Positions 30,201 to 40,459 are shown, counted from the stretch's first letter. The stretch is 64,000 bases of DNA from Thermoprotei archaeon (GCA_003649205.1 QMRC01000001.1:140767-204766), one strand, 5' to 3'. Numbers and translations are program-made. Notes: generated from the sequence alone by a model not told the origin.

Positions 30201-31799
30201 TTAAACTCTCAGCTTTCTAAGCATAACTCTAGCTATTAGCACAACTACTATCAGCAATGCTACACCTATTCCTGGTGGTATGAGTATGTACGTGCTGAAC
30301 TCACCCTCTATGAGTGATAGGGGTAGTACCATGATGAGTATGGTAGCTACTACCTGAGCTGGTAATAGGAATAGCTGGACGATATACTCCTTAATGTGTA
30401 GCGATCTTTGTTGTAGTGTTACCTCGAGTTCACTAACTGTTACAGGTAGTTGAGTAGCTCTTAGATACGTTCTCAAGCCTAGAAGTAGTGTTAGATCGAT
30501 GTGTATGTGTAGTGCTACTCCGTACGAAATTAGTACAGCCACCAGGGCCATTACTGAAGTTAGCAGTGCTACATCAGGTAGGTGCAGTACTGTACTTAGC
30601 ACTAGTAGAGCTAGTGATACTGCACATATCGGTGTTGTGTAGTACCTTAGAGCTAACTTCCTTATGTAGTGACCTAGGTGCCTTATCTCGAGACCAGCGG
30701 TGATGAAGTGCCACGATATGAATCCAATTAGTGAGGTTGTGCTTGTTAGAATCGTGTTAGGTGCTATGACTATAGCAATCATCAATATGCCAACGATTAT
30801 TGATGGTATTATCTCAGCTCCTTCTATTGATACGTAGTTTCTCACGATGTAGTCAATCACTGGTGTGAGGATTATTGCAGTACACACTCCAACTGATACT
30901 TTGATTAGTTTGTTCCGTAGTAGGGTTTTCATTAGAGAATTGAGGTCAGTGATGCGTGGTTCATGTAGAGATATAGTGATTGATTCTCCAAATACCACAT
31001 CTAGCGGCTTAGCTGCTAGTTCATGCCCTGTAATATACATAAGCAGTATTGCCGCAACAACTACGTAGAGTAGTGTTGCTGCAACAGCTGGTGTGAACCT
31101 AGCTTCTGCTATGTCGATTACCGCCATTGCAATTGCTGAGCTAGGTAGTAAATGTGGTACGTACTCGATCTTTAGCCATATGAAGATGGGTCCTAGTACG
31201 GATAGGGGTACCATCACTACACGTACAGTACTTAGAGCATTACTCAACCTAGCTAAGTTACAGTAACGACTCAACTCTGGTAGTGAGGTAATGTACTCAA
31301 CCGTGAATCTCAATGCTACTAGAGAGAGTAGACTAGATAGTACGTACATGAAACTGCGAGGAGATGAGACTACTAGCCACACAACCGTGTACACCATGTA
31401 TGGCATGTATACTAAGATATCGGTAAGTATCGAGGAGAATACTAGCGTTCGTAGTGAAGTTGATGATACGTAGATTAGATCTAAATCCTCTAGAAGTACA
31501 TGTGGTATTCCTGAGGGAACCCCAAGACTACCATACTTCCTACCTCTAGCAAGCCCCTTCTTACGTAGTCTAGGTGCTATGGCTGAAAGTATGAGGATTA
31601 CAGCAAATGCGGTGGACAGAGCTAATTCAGTTAAATCTCTCGACATCAAAGTAACTTGTGACCTACTACTTCTCTCTAGAAATCTCGGTAGGATACCAAG
31701 CGCACCTATGGCTAGTGCTAGGTATGAGAATTTAAGTGCTCTAACCGTAGCTAGTGTCTTGTAGTAAGTGAGCTTGAGTAAAGTCGATAACTCACTCAC
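30201..31799 (-). CDS. ABC transporter membrane protein
   Basis: 532-aa multi-TM protein overlapping an ABC ATPase gene. Confidence 0.65.
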   Translation of the reverse strand: MSELSTLLKLTYYKTLATVRALKFSYLALAIGALGILPRFLERSSRSQVTLMSRDLTELALSTAFAVILILSAIAPRLRKKGLARGRKYGSLGVPSGIPHVLLEDLDLIYVSSTSLRTLVFSSILTDILVYMPYMVYTVVWLVVSSPRSFMYVLSSLLSLVALRFTVEYITSLPELSRYCNLARLSNALSTVRVVMVPLSVLGPIFIWLKIEYVPHLLPSSAIAMAVIDIAEARFTPAVAATLLYVVVAAILLMYITGHELAAKPLDVVFGESITISLHEPRITDLNSLMKTLLRNKLIKVSVGVCTAIILTPVIDYIVRNYVSIEGAEIIPSIIVGILMIAIVIAPNTILTSTTSLIGFISWHFITAGLEIRHLGHYIRKLALRYYTTPICAVSLALLVLSTVLHLPDVALLTSVMALVAVLISYGVALHIHIDLTLLLGLRTYLRATQLPVTVSELEVTLQQRSLHIKEYIVQLFLLPAQVVATILIMVLPLSLIEGEFSTYILIPPGIGVALLIVVVLIARVMLRKLRV

Positions 31800-32517
31800 C
31801 TGTAATCACCTTTAGGAGAGCATCCTCAAGTGTAGATACCTTCATAGCTTGCTTAACCTCGGTAATAGTACCCTCAATTACCTTGATTCCACGATGCATT
31901 ATGCATACTCGATCTGCAATTCCTTCAACCCAAGGGAGTACGTGACTTGATAGTAGAACTGATGAACCGGACTTAACGAGTTCCTTAATCTCCTCCTTGA
32001 GCACTTTCTGAGCTAGGACGTCGAGAGCCATGTATGGTTCGTCCATGACTATAAGCTTGGGTTGAGGTATGAAGGCCATCGTTAGTATTAGCTTCTGTAT
32101 GTTACCTCTCGAGAGCTTAGATACCTTAACCTTCTCAAGACCTTTCAGCTCGAAGCGTTCGAAATAGTACTCCGCTCTCCTCTCAGCAAGCGATTTCTCG
32201 AGACCACGAATAGACGCTAGTAAGTACACATACTCCATAACAGTTAGCTCACCGTAGAGTACCGGATTGTCTGGTACGTAGGTGACGTACTTGAGTGCCT
32301 TGGTTCGTTCACGATGTACGTCGTAACCCATGACCTTGACTGAACCACGGCTTGGTGAGAGGAGCCCAACTACTGTCCTCAAGGTGGTTGTCTTACCAGC
32401 ACCATTAGGGCCAACCAATGAGTACACTATGCCCTCATCTATTGCGAACGTAAGTCCACGAACTGCAGGGTAAGAGCCATAGAACTTCCAGAGATCGTTG
32501 ACCTCAAGTACCTGCAT
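31792..32517 (-). CDS. ABC transporter ATPase
   Basis: GPNGAGKTTTLRTVVGLL, LSRGNIQKLILTMAFI, LIVMDEPYMALD. Confidence 0.9.
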   Translation of the reverse strand: MQVLEVNDLWKFYGSYPAVRGLTFAIDEGIVYSLVGPNGAGKTTTLRTVVGLLSPSRGSVKVMGYDVHRERTKALKYVTYVPDNPVLYGELTVMEYVYLLASIRGLEKSLAERRAEYYFERFELKGLEKVKVSKLSRGNIQKLILTMAFIPQPKLIVMDEPYMALDVLAQKVLKEEIKELVKSGSSVLLSSHVLPWVEGIADRVCIMHRGIKVIEGTITEVKQAMKVSTLEDALLKVITGE

Positions 32518-32672
32518 CGTGGGTGTAGAGTTTTCTTGACTGTAATTAAAACTTTACACCTTGACCCGCATCCTACACCCTAGGTACTAGGTGGGTTAGG
32601 TACTGCTACGTAATTCACTTAAGAGCTTCAACACCACTCTTAACTCGGAAATACCATCCATAGACAGTACTG

Positions 32673-33083
32673 TTACATGCTTCGCCTCACTACGGTCTCT
32701 GAATCGTTTATGTGCCTCCATAGCCCACTCTTTGCTCTCAGTATCACAATACCTAACCTCTCTATCAGTGCATCCGACATAGCAGGTTCATCGAGACCGG
32801 GCTTTATTAGGACTAGTGTCTCTGCTTCAGATAGCTTATTTCCGTGTTCATCAAGTAGTTCTATGGTTATTGGTTCCTGAATTAAGTACCCTATGGTTTC
32901 TGAGGTAAATTCCATAACTGGTACAGCAGTGCTACTCTCGGTAGGCCATATACCAAGTTGTTCAGCTACCTCTGGTGGTATAGCTATGATAGGTACATCG
33001 GTTTCAGCACCTGCACTAGCTAGAGCAACAATCTCAATGCTTCTATCCCTTGACTAAAGCCTATCTTTGACTCGCACAACCAT
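32673..33083 (-). pseudogene. Clan AA (retropepsin-like) protein interrupted by an in-frame TAG
   Basis: Manual translation from ATG 33083: MVVRVKDRL*SRDRSIEIVALASAGAETDVPIIAIPPEVAEQLGIWPTESSTAVPVMEF...; TAG at 33054..33056. Confidence 0.45.
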
Positions 33084-33085
33084 GT

Positions 33086-33277
33086 TCAAGTTCCCTTAAT
33101 CAGCTTCTTGACATCTACCTTTATCTTGAATTTTCTAAAGCAGATTTTCAGATCTCTCCTCAATTTTAGTTCTCCTCTCAGAAGTGCTTCAAATTCCTCT
33201 CTCGTCAGTACCAAGACTACTCTTCTCCCCCGATTGTACATCTGGGCTTCCCCAAATATTCCACAACTTGATCCCAA
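33086..33277 (-). CDS. Small hypothetical protein upstream of the interrupted gene
   Basis: 63-aa charged ORF ending 2 nt before the next ATG. Confidence 0.4.
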   Translation of the reverse strand: MGSSCGIFGEAQMYNRGRRVVLVLTREEFEALLRGELKLRRDLKICFRKFKIKVDVKKLIKGT

Positions 33278-33375
33278 TATACTTCACGCTACCATGCCCA
33301 GCTGTATGCCATGTCTTTACGTAGGTCATAACTTTAACATTTGGGGTACTTCTCTCTTCTCTATGGTGATTATGG

Positions 33376-33663
33376 TTGAGGAGGGTCGCTCTTGTCCTTG
33401 ATCGTAGAGATAATGTTGCTATTGCTCTTCGTGATCTCAGAAAAGGTGAGAGAGTTCGCGTTGAGGTTAATGGTGGGGTTATTGAGGTGACGTTGTTAGA
33501 TGATGTTCCTTTTGGTCATAAGTTTGCTATTAGGGAGGTTAGGGAGGGTGAGTACATAGTTAAGTGTGGTGAGGTTATTGGTCGTGCTACTAGACTGATT
33601 AAGGTTGGTGAACACGTTCACGTTCACAATGTTGAGAGTGTAAGGTTTTCACCACGTACCTGA
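33376..33663 (+). CDS. UxaA/altronate dehydratase small (SAF-domain) subunit
   Basis: RRDNVAIALRDLRKGERV, DDVPFGHKFAIREVREGEYIVKCGEVIGRAT. Confidence 0.82.
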   Translation: MRRVALVLDRRDNVAIALRDLRKGERVRVEVNGGVIEVTLLDDVPFGHKFAIREVREGEYIVKCGEVIGRATRLIKVGEHVHVHNVESVRFSPRT

Positions 33664-33672
33664 GGTGTCGAT

Positions 33673-34833
33673 ATGTATGAGCTTAGAGGTTTTGTAAGAC
33701 CTGACGGTAGAGTTGGATTCAGAAATCACGTACTTGTTCTCCCTACTGTTGCTTGTGTTAGTGAGGTTGCTATGAGGGTAGCTATGAAGGTTGAAGGTGT
33801 TGTTGCTGTGTGGAATCCCTATGGGTGTACTCAAATTGGTAGAGATCTCGAGATAACTACGAGAACTCTGATTGGTATTGGTAGAAATCCAAATGTATTT
33901 GCTGTACTTGTCCTCGGTCTTGGTTGTGAAACTGTTGATACTGATAAGGTTGCTGATGCTATTGCTAAGACAGGTAAACCTGTTGAGGTTGTTAGAGTTC
34001 AGGATGTTGGTGGTATTTTGAGAGCTGAGGAGCTTGCTACATCTATCGTTGCTAGGTTTCGTCAAGAAGCTTCAGTACAGAGACGTGTGAGTGTTGATTT
34101 CTCATCACTTGTAGTTGCTGTTGAGTGTGGTGGTTCAGATACTACGTCAGGTATTGCTGCTAATCCTGTTGTTGGCTACGTAGCTGATAGAGTTATTGAT
34201 CTAGGCGGTACAGTTATTATGTCTGAAGTACCTGAGATGATTGGTGCTGAACACATCCTTGTTAAGAGAGCTGTATCGAGAGAGGTCGCTGAGAAGTTAC
34301 TTCAGTTAATTAGGGAGTGGGAGGAACTAGCTAAATCAGCTGGTGCCGATATCAGGGGTTCACAACCAACTCCAGGTAATATTGCTGGTGGGATAACGAC
34401 ATTGGAGGAGAAGTCTCTAGGTGCTATCTTGAAGGGGGGTACTAGACCTATTGTTGGTGTTCTTGATTATGCTGAAGAGCCGAAAAGTAGGGGATTATGG
34501 GTAATGAATACACCAGGATTCGATATTGAGTCTGTTACTGGTATGGTTGCTGGTGGTGCTCAGGTAGTGCTCTTCACAACAGGTAGGGGAACCCCTGTAG
34601 GTTCAGCTATAGCTCCTGTCATTAAGGTAACAGCAAATTCAGAGACCTACAGGAAGATGAGAGATATAATTGACTTCTATGCAGGTACTGTAATTGAGGG
34701 AGTAGAGACCATCAAACAAGTAGGTGAGAAGTTATTTAAAGAACTGATTGAGGTACTTAATGGTAAGTTAACCAAGTCGGAGATTCTGAAGCATAGAGAA
34801 TTTGGCATAATGAAGGTATCGCCATCACTTTAG
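33673..34833 (+). CDS. UxaA-family (altronate/galactarate dehydratase) large subunit
   Basis: FVRPDGRVGFRNHVLVLPTVACVSEVA, CGGSDTTSGIAANP, QPTPGNIAGGITTLEEKSLG. Confidence 0.87.
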   Translation: MYELRGFVRPDGRVGFRNHVLVLPTVACVSEVAMRVAMKVEGVVAVWNPYGCTQIGRDLEITTRTLIGIGRNPNVFAVLVLGLGCETVDTDKVADAIAKTGKPVEVVRVQDVGGILRAEELATSIVARFRQEASVQRRVSVDFSSLVVAVECGGSDTTSGIAANPVVGYVADRVIDLGGTVIMSEVPEMIGAEHILVKRAVSREVAEKLLQLIREWEELAKSAGADIRGSQPTPGNIAGGITTLEEKSLGAILKGGTRPIVGVLDYAEEPKSRGLWVMNTPGFDIESVTGMVAGGAQVVLFTTGRGTPVGSAIAPVIKVTANSETYRKMRDIIDFYAGTVIEGVETIKQVGEKLFKELIEVLNGKLTKSEILKHREFGIMKVSPSL

Positions 34834-34960
34834 TTACCACATGTAGGAAGTGGAGTAATGTAGTAACACATTATATCTGTAACTAATAAAGTGGTAGTAA
34901 TTACCTCAATAAATGGATTACAGGTATTTTTCATAAAAGAAATTCAGAAATTCCTATGTA

Positions 34961-35407
34961 GTGGGTGCTATCTTGAGTATTGAGTACGTGGAGATTTTGA
35001 AGAGGAGAGCACAGCAATTTGTTAAGTATGGTGATGTAGCTTTACAGAATGAGGACTATGACTTAGCATGCTTTATGTACCATCAAGCTAGTGAGCTATA
35101 CCTTAAAGCCATACTACTTAGATTAACAGGACATGTACCTCGATTACATTCGATTAGACAATTACTTGCTCTCTTAATCAAAATTCTCGAAGAGGTATTT
35201 CACCAGAGACTTAATGATATAATTGACTTACTGAGATACTTTACCTCACGTTATAGGAGCGAACTTAAGCTTCTCGATGAAGTTTACGTACAGGCTAGAT
35301 ATGCTCCTCGAAGATATTCAAGGGAGGAATGTGAGAGTTTAAGAGATTTATCTAGACACATACTTGAGGTGGTGAAGCTTATTGAAGAGAGACTTTCAAG
35401 CATCTGA
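34961..35407 (+). CDS. HEPN domain protein
   Basis: NEDYDLACFMYHQASELYLKAILLRLTGHVPRLHSIRQLL. Confidence 0.85.
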   Translation: MGAILSIEYVEILKRRAQQFVKYGDVALQNEDYDLACFMYHQASELYLKAILLRLTGHVPRLHSIRQLLALLIKILEEVFHQRLNDIIDLLRYFTSRYRSELKLLDEVYVQARYAPRRYSREECESLRDLSRHILEVVKLIEERLSSI

Positions 35408-35774
35408 AGAAGTATACCTTAGAATTAGAGCAGAGATGTTTCGTGAACTACTAAAGTGGAGGCACTACCTAAAGTACTTAATTGAAGCTAGTGAGAAGGT
35501 ACTTGGTGAGAATGCTGAGATCTATGTCTTCGGTAGTGCTATTGAGGGTAAGTTAACTGCTGATAGCGATGTTGATGTAGCTATCGTACTACCTCAAGTA
35601 CCTTCCTCTGGTGCTGAGAGAGCTAAGGTGATTGATAGGATCTTTAGGTATATGGAGGAGAGGGGTGTTCCTTGGTGGTATCCCTTCGAAATTCACTTAG
35701 TGACTAGAGAGGAAATGGAGGTATTGAAGAGAGGAGGAGCTAAATTCTACAACGCTAAAGAACTAGTCAAGTAG
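35382..35774 (+). CDS. Nucleotidyltransferase (MNT)
   Basis: IYVFGSAIEGKLTADSDVDVAIVLP; overlaps the HEPN gene. Confidence 0.85.
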   Translation: MKRDFQASEEVYLRIRAEMFRELLKWRHYLKYLIEASEKVLGENAEIYVFGSAIEGKLTADSDVDVAIVLPQVPSSGAERAKVIDRIFRYMEERGVPWWYPFEIHLVTREEMEVLKRGGAKFYNAKELVK

Positions 35775-35787
35775 ATGCATATTGCTA

Positions 35788-37620
35788 CTAGTGTGTGACT
35801 TTCTTCACTAGGTACCTGGGTGAGTCAATTGGTCTTCCTAGTAATTCTCCAAGTCTATACGATAGGAATTGTAGTGGTATTGCAAATGCTATTGGTGCTA
35901 TATGTCTTGTAGTTGGTGGGACGAGTAGTGTGGGTACACCTACCATACGTAGATTTTCATCGTGCTCAAACCCTACACTGATTACGGTAGCTCCCCTCTC
36001 CTTAGCTACTTTCATTAGAGGGTACGTAGCTTCTGCTGCTACCTTCTCGACGGGTACTATGAATATGGTGAAGAAGTTCTCACCTATGAGTACTATTGGT
36101 CCATGTTTGAACTCTCCTGCTTCAATACCTTCAGCGTGAATGTATGCTACTTCCTTGAGCTTAAGTGCTCCCTCTAGTGCTATTGGGTACGTAATTCCCC
36201 TAGATATGACGTATCCACTCCTACACTTTACTATTTTCTTAGCTGCTTCAGAAGCTACTGCATCAATGTTCTTCATGTGTTTGGTAAGTTCCAAAGCATA
36301 CTTCTTCAGCTCTTCAACTCTATTCCTGAACTCTGAGGCTGATAGCTCTCTCCTCTCCTTCGCTACTCTTAGAGCCACTATGTAGAGTACTGCCAGGGTA
36401 GAGGTAAAGGTCTTTGTTGCTGGTACAGCTAATTCAGGTCCTGCCGCTATTGGTAAGTACAGATTCGAGAGATTTGCTAATTTAGAACCTATGTAGTTTG
36501 TTATTCCAAGAATTGTTGCACCTCTAAGCTTTGCTTCGTATACTGACTTTATGACATCTGATGTCTCTCCTGACTGTGATATCGCTATCACGACAGTTCC
36601 TGGTCCTACATTCTCAACGTAGTATAGTGGGAATTCAGCAGCACTAACAACTATTGGACTTATCTTAGCTAGTTCAGAGAGATAGTATGAACCTACGAGT
36701 CCTGCATGGAGACTAGTACCGTCAGCAATTATGTATATGCTCTCAGCTTCTTGGAGTAGTCGAGAAGCAAATGTCAGGTACTTTTCCTGAATTGACGATA
36801 ATGTCCTCAGTAGAGCATACGGTATCTCATAGATTTCCCTAAGCATATGGTGTGGAAATCCATCAGTGTAAATATACTCCGCCTTTACTTCAAGTGGTTT
36901 AAATTCCTTCTCCAAAGGCCTCATCTCTTTTACATCCATGAAGCGTACACCATCTCTAGATAGAACAGCTAACTCACCACCCCTAAGTTCCGTAACTACG
37001 TCAGTAAAACCATGTAGAGAGCTCCTTGTTGAAGCTATAGCAATCAGATCTCTCGATAACCCAACATAGAGTTCCTGAAGAGAGGTGTAGGCAAGTATCG
37101 ATCTCGATTCAGCATGTAGAACTACAAAGCTAAAGAAACCTTCAAGTTTCCTAGCTACAGCAGCTACAGCTTCCTCTACACTTATACCCTCTTTCAACTC
37201 ATCCTCCAGCAAGTGAGCTATAACTTCGAAATCACAGCGAGAAACTACTCTATGCCCTTTCACAAACAATTCATCCCTTAACATCTCGTAGTTTGCTATA
37301 GCACCATCACCAACAACAGCAATCAAACATGAGCAATCAGCGTGTGGATGAGCGTTATCCACATGTGGTCTTCCATGTGTAGAGAACCTGGTATGACCAA
37401 TAGCTACATCACTTCGGCAAGAGGATAGGGCACGATCCCGATACACCTTATTGATATCACCAACACCCTTGCGTACCTCAATAATATGGTCTCTAAGGAA
37501 GGCTATACCAGCTGTATCTGAACCCCTAAATGCCATCCTCCTCAAACACTCAACAACGATACCAATGACGTCCGAACCCGATCTCGAAATCACACCACAT
37601 ACACCACCCACATCCATCAC
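35788..37620 (-). CDS. glmS: Glucosamine-fructose-6-phosphate aminotransferase (GlmS)
   Basis: CGVISRSG Ntn amidotransferase start, HTRFSTHGRPHVDNAHPH, two SIS domains. Confidence 0.88.
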   Translation of the reverse strand: MMDVGGVCGVISRSGSDVIGIVVECLRRMAFRGSDTAGIAFLRDHIIEVRKGVGDINKVYRDRALSSCRSDVAIGHTRFSTHGRPHVDNAHPHADCSCLIAVVGDGAIANYEMLRDELFVKGHRVVSRCDFEVIAHLLEDELKEGISVEEAVAAVARKLEGFFSFVVLHAESRSILAYTSLQELYVGLSRDLIAIASTRSSLHGFTDVVTELRGGELAVLSRDGVRFMDVKEMRPLEKEFKPLEVKAEYIYTDGFPHHMLREIYEIPYALLRTLSSIQEKYLTFASRLLQEAESIYIIADGTSLHAGLVGSYYLSELAKISPIVVSAAEFPLYYVENVGPGTVVIAISQSGETSDVIKSVYEAKLRGATILGITNYIGSKLANLSNLYLPIAAGPELAVPATKTFTSTLAVLYIVALRVAKERRELSASEFRNRVEELKKYALELTKHMKNIDAVASEAAKKIVKCRSGYVISRGITYPIALEGALKLKEVAYIHAEGIEAGEFKHGPIVLIGENFFTIFIVPVEKVAAEATYPLMKVAKERGATVISVGFEHDENLRMVGVPTLLVPPTTRHIAPIAFAIPLQFLSYRLGELLGRPIDSPRYLVKKVTH

Positions 37621-37633
37621 CTCATCAATTAAT

Positions 37634-39391
37634 TTACACCAGTAACTTTACACCGAAGTCCCTGAGCAACCTAGTAACAACCTCTCTAACCTCCTCCGGA
37701 GTAGAAGCTTCATCAATAAGCTCATCAATTATCGGCTTTATCTTTGAAACATTGAGTTTTCTAATCACGTACTTAGTCCTACCAACAAAGCTTGGTGATA
37801 CACTGAGCTTCCTAATACCAATGGATATCAGTATAGGTATGGCATAGACATTACTAGTCATCTCACCGCAGATCTCAACATCTAGGCCACACCTCCTAGC
37901 TCTCTCAACAACATCCCTAATTAACCTTAGAACAGCAGGATGAAGTTCACTATAGAGATGAGCTACGCGAGGATTCTCTCTATCTACAGCAAGAACGTAT
38001 TGCGTCAAGTCATTTGTACCCAAGCTTATAAACTCTATTGGTCCTGCTTTAACGAACCTATCAAGTAAGATGGCAGCAGCAGGTGTTTCAACCATTATAC
38101 CGAGCTTTGGTCTCGAATATCTCACACCTTTCTCTCGAAGTTCATTCTCAACCTCTTCCACGATCTTCATAAACTCCTTAACCTCGATAGGACTTGAAAC
38201 GAGAGGTAACATAATCCGTAATTTATCACCAACCCTAGCTGCGAGACGTAGAGTAGCTTCAATAAATGGCTTCAGCAACTCGTCCCTGTACTGAAGCAGA
38301 AGCCTAATACCACGAAGGCCAAGTTGAGGATTCGATTCAGGTGTTAACTGTAGGAACTTCACAGGTTTATCAGCACCAATATCAAGTGCACGAACTGTTA
38401 CCTCTCCATCAACTGAGTTCACTATCTCCTCAAGTACCTTCTCAATATCTTCAGCAGTTGGGGGAGAAGATCTACCCATGTAGACGAACTCCAGACGAAG
38501 TATACCAATACCTTCACCACCGTAAGACTTAAGCACCTTTGCCTCCTCAATAGAACCTACATTACAGAGGACATGGACTCTAATACCATCTCTAGTCACA
38601 GCTTCTTTAAGTGCTTCCTCCCTACATACCCTACTCAATTCTCTATACATCGCAATTACGTCACGATACCTCTCAAGAGTACTCTCTCTCGGATTAATTA
38701 TCAAGACACCATTTATGCAGTCAAGGATACATGTATAACCGTCACTCAATGTAGATACGTCGAGATCACTAACTATCAGGTACGGTATTCCATAGCTCCT
38801 AGCTAGTATAGCTACATGCGATGTTAAACCACCTTCTCTTGAGACAATACCACTGATACCACATCGAATTAGGTTCATAAAGTCTAGTGGTAGTATCTTA
38901 TCAGCAACAACAACCTTACCCCTCAGAAGCTTTACTTCCTTCTCGTAGACCCCCATCAAAATACCTATCAACCTTGTAGCTAGATCCTCCAAATCGTGAA
39001 CTCTAAGAGCAATAGTAGAGCTGCTAGCCTCCTTAAGCTGTTTAGCATATCTTTCAAATACATTCTTCACAGCTACCTCAGCCCTAATTCCTTCAGAGAG
39101 TATAAGCTCGGTAGCTTCAGCTACTAACGCTTCTAACATCATGACCTCAGCATCAAGTAGATCCTTTTCCTCCTCTGGTGCAGACTCCTTAAGCTTCTCA
39201 AGCTCCTCCATTAACCTCTTCTTCGCTCTCTCAAGTCTATCTACCTCAGCATTCACATCACGAACCTTCTCACTCTCAATAGCACCCTCCAAGACTACTT
39301 TCCGTTTAAGAACAGCAATAGCACTGTACGTCAAACCTGGTGAAGCTACTAATCCCCTATAGATCCTCTCCACATCAACACCTCCAAACAC
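37634..39391 (-). CDS. ptsI: PTS enzyme I
   Basis: GGLTSHVAILARSYGIPYLIV active-site His, EGIGILRLEFVYM, FISLGTNDLTQYVLAVDRENPRV, EICGEM. Confidence 0.93.
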   Translation of the reverse strand: MFGGVDVERIYRGLVASPGLTYSAIAVLKRKVVLEGAIESEKVRDVNAEVDRLERAKKRLMEELEKLKESAPEEEKDLLDAEVMMLEALVAEATELILSEGIRAEVAVKNVFERYAKQLKEASSSTIALRVHDLEDLATRLIGILMGVYEKEVKLLRGKVVVADKILPLDFMNLIRCGISGIVSREGGLTSHVAILARSYGIPYLIVSDLDVSTLSDGYTCILDCINGVLIINPRESTLERYRDVIAMYRELSRVCREEALKEAVTRDGIRVHVLCNVGSIEEAKVLKSYGGEGIGILRLEFVYMGRSSPPTAEDIEKVLEEIVNSVDGEVTVRALDIGADKPVKFLQLTPESNPQLGLRGIRLLLQYRDELLKPFIEATLRLAARVGDKLRIMLPLVSSPIEVKEFMKIVEEVENELREKGVRYSRPKLGIMVETPAAAILLDRFVKAGPIEFISLGTNDLTQYVLAVDRENPRVAHLYSELHPAVLRLIRDVVERARRCGLDVEICGEMTSNVYAIPILISIGIRKLSVSPSFVGRTKYVIRKLNVSKIKPIIDELIDEASTPEEVREVVTRLLRDFGVKLLV

Positions 39392-39421
39392 TGGAATTAC
39401 AATTGAGGTGGAGAACTCAGC

Positions 39422-39509
39422 GTCTCAATCATGAGACAGTTACTCGAGTTAAAGTACTTATTTATATTCACTTACACTTAACACCTCTCTGAAGTGTAGA
39501 CAAGGTGTT
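39422..39509. promoter_or_regulatory. Cluster of inverted repeats between ptsI and IIA genes
   Basis: GTCTCA-atca-TGAGAC (39422..39437); ACACTT/AAGTGT (39474-479/39492-497); AACACCT/AGGTGTT (39480-486/39503-509); TATA-like tttatat between. Confidence 0.45.
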
Positions 39510-39514
39510 GAGTC

Positions 39515-39943
39515 ATGACCGGCGTAGTAATTGTATCACATGGTAGGTTTGTTGATGGGATACTCGACTCTGTAAGGATGCTCCTAGGCTCTGATGTACT
39601 GAATAAGGTCACTAGCGTCGTATTGACTGAAATGGATTCTGTTGAAGGGCTTGTACAGAGAGTTAAGGAAGCTATTGAGAAGGTAAGAGATGAAAATGGA
39701 GTACTTGTATTAGTTGATCTCTTTGGTGGTACACCATCGAGAGCAGCTGCCATGATAGTTATTGAGAACCCTAATGTTGAGGTAGTAGCTGGACTCAACT
39801 TACCAATGCTACTACAAGTCCTTCTAAATCTAGATAAACCTGCTAATGAACTTGCAAAGCTAGCTGTTGAAGCAGGTAGGGAAGGGATAATACATGTAAG
39901 CGAGAGAATTAGGGAACAAGTACTGAAGACTAAGGAGCAGTAA
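39515..39943 (+). CDS. PTS EIIA, mannose family
   Basis: GVVIVSHGRFVDGILDSVRMLLG active-site His, VLVDLFGGTPSRAA, GLNLPMLLQVL. Confidence 0.92.
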   Translation: MTGVVIVSHGRFVDGILDSVRMLLGSDVLNKVTSVVLTEMDSVEGLVQRVKEAIEKVRDENGVLVLVDLFGGTPSRAAAMIVIENPNVEVVAGLNLPMLLQVLLNLDKPANELAKLAVEAGREGIIHVSERIREQVLKTKEQ

Positions 39944-39955
39944 CCCACTAGGTAT

Positions 39956-40459
39956 CTAGGCCTTGACCAGACCTTTACTCTTTAGTAGCTCATAGAAGTC
40001 CTGAGCTTTTTCACTGGGAAGCATCTGGTACACTAATCTAATACCCATCCTCACCATCTCTTCAAAAGCCTTGACATCATCCATATCAACAGCAAAGCTC
40101 TTAACAACGAGAACCTTACCCTCTTTCCAAGCACTTTGCCCAACATTAACCCAATCTATACGTAGATTACTCTCTTTAATTAGCTTCAGACAGGTAGTTG
40201 CTTTAGCTACAATTATCATTATATTGCTCCTCTCGTCAAAATTTCGGTTTCGAATCTTCTCAATAGCTTCACTGACCTTTAGCACCTCAACCTTCGTATT
40301 TGGTGGTGCGAGTGCAATCTGAAGCTGCTTCAGTATAGGGTTTGAAGCTATAGTATCGTCAACGACCCAAATCTCATTTATGCCATATGCATTGACCCAA
40401 CCAACAGTAACCTGACCGTGGATGTACCTATCATCTATTCTTATCAACTTAATAGGCAT
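39956..40459 (-). CDS. PTS EIIB, mannose family
   Basis: LIRIDDRYIHGQVTVGWVN active-site His motif, VNVGQSAWKEG. Confidence 0.93.
   Translation of the reverse strand: MPIKLIRIDDRYIHGQVTVGWVNAYGINEIWVVDDTIASNPILKQLQIALAPPNTKVEVLKVSEAIEKIRNRNFDERSNIMIIVAKATTCLKLIKESNLRIDWVNVGQSAWKEGKVLVVKSFAVDMDDVKAFEEMVRMGIRLVYQMLPSEKAQDFYELLKSKGLVKA

Noticed and set aside
33054-33056. In-frame TAG as pyrrolysine
   Set aside because: No PylRS or tRNA-Pyl seen in this window, and the family does not suggest Pyl; point-mutation pseudogene is simpler
33649-34065. 138-aa Ser/Asn-rich minus-strand ORF
   Set aside because: Antisense shadow of the UxaA large-subunit gene
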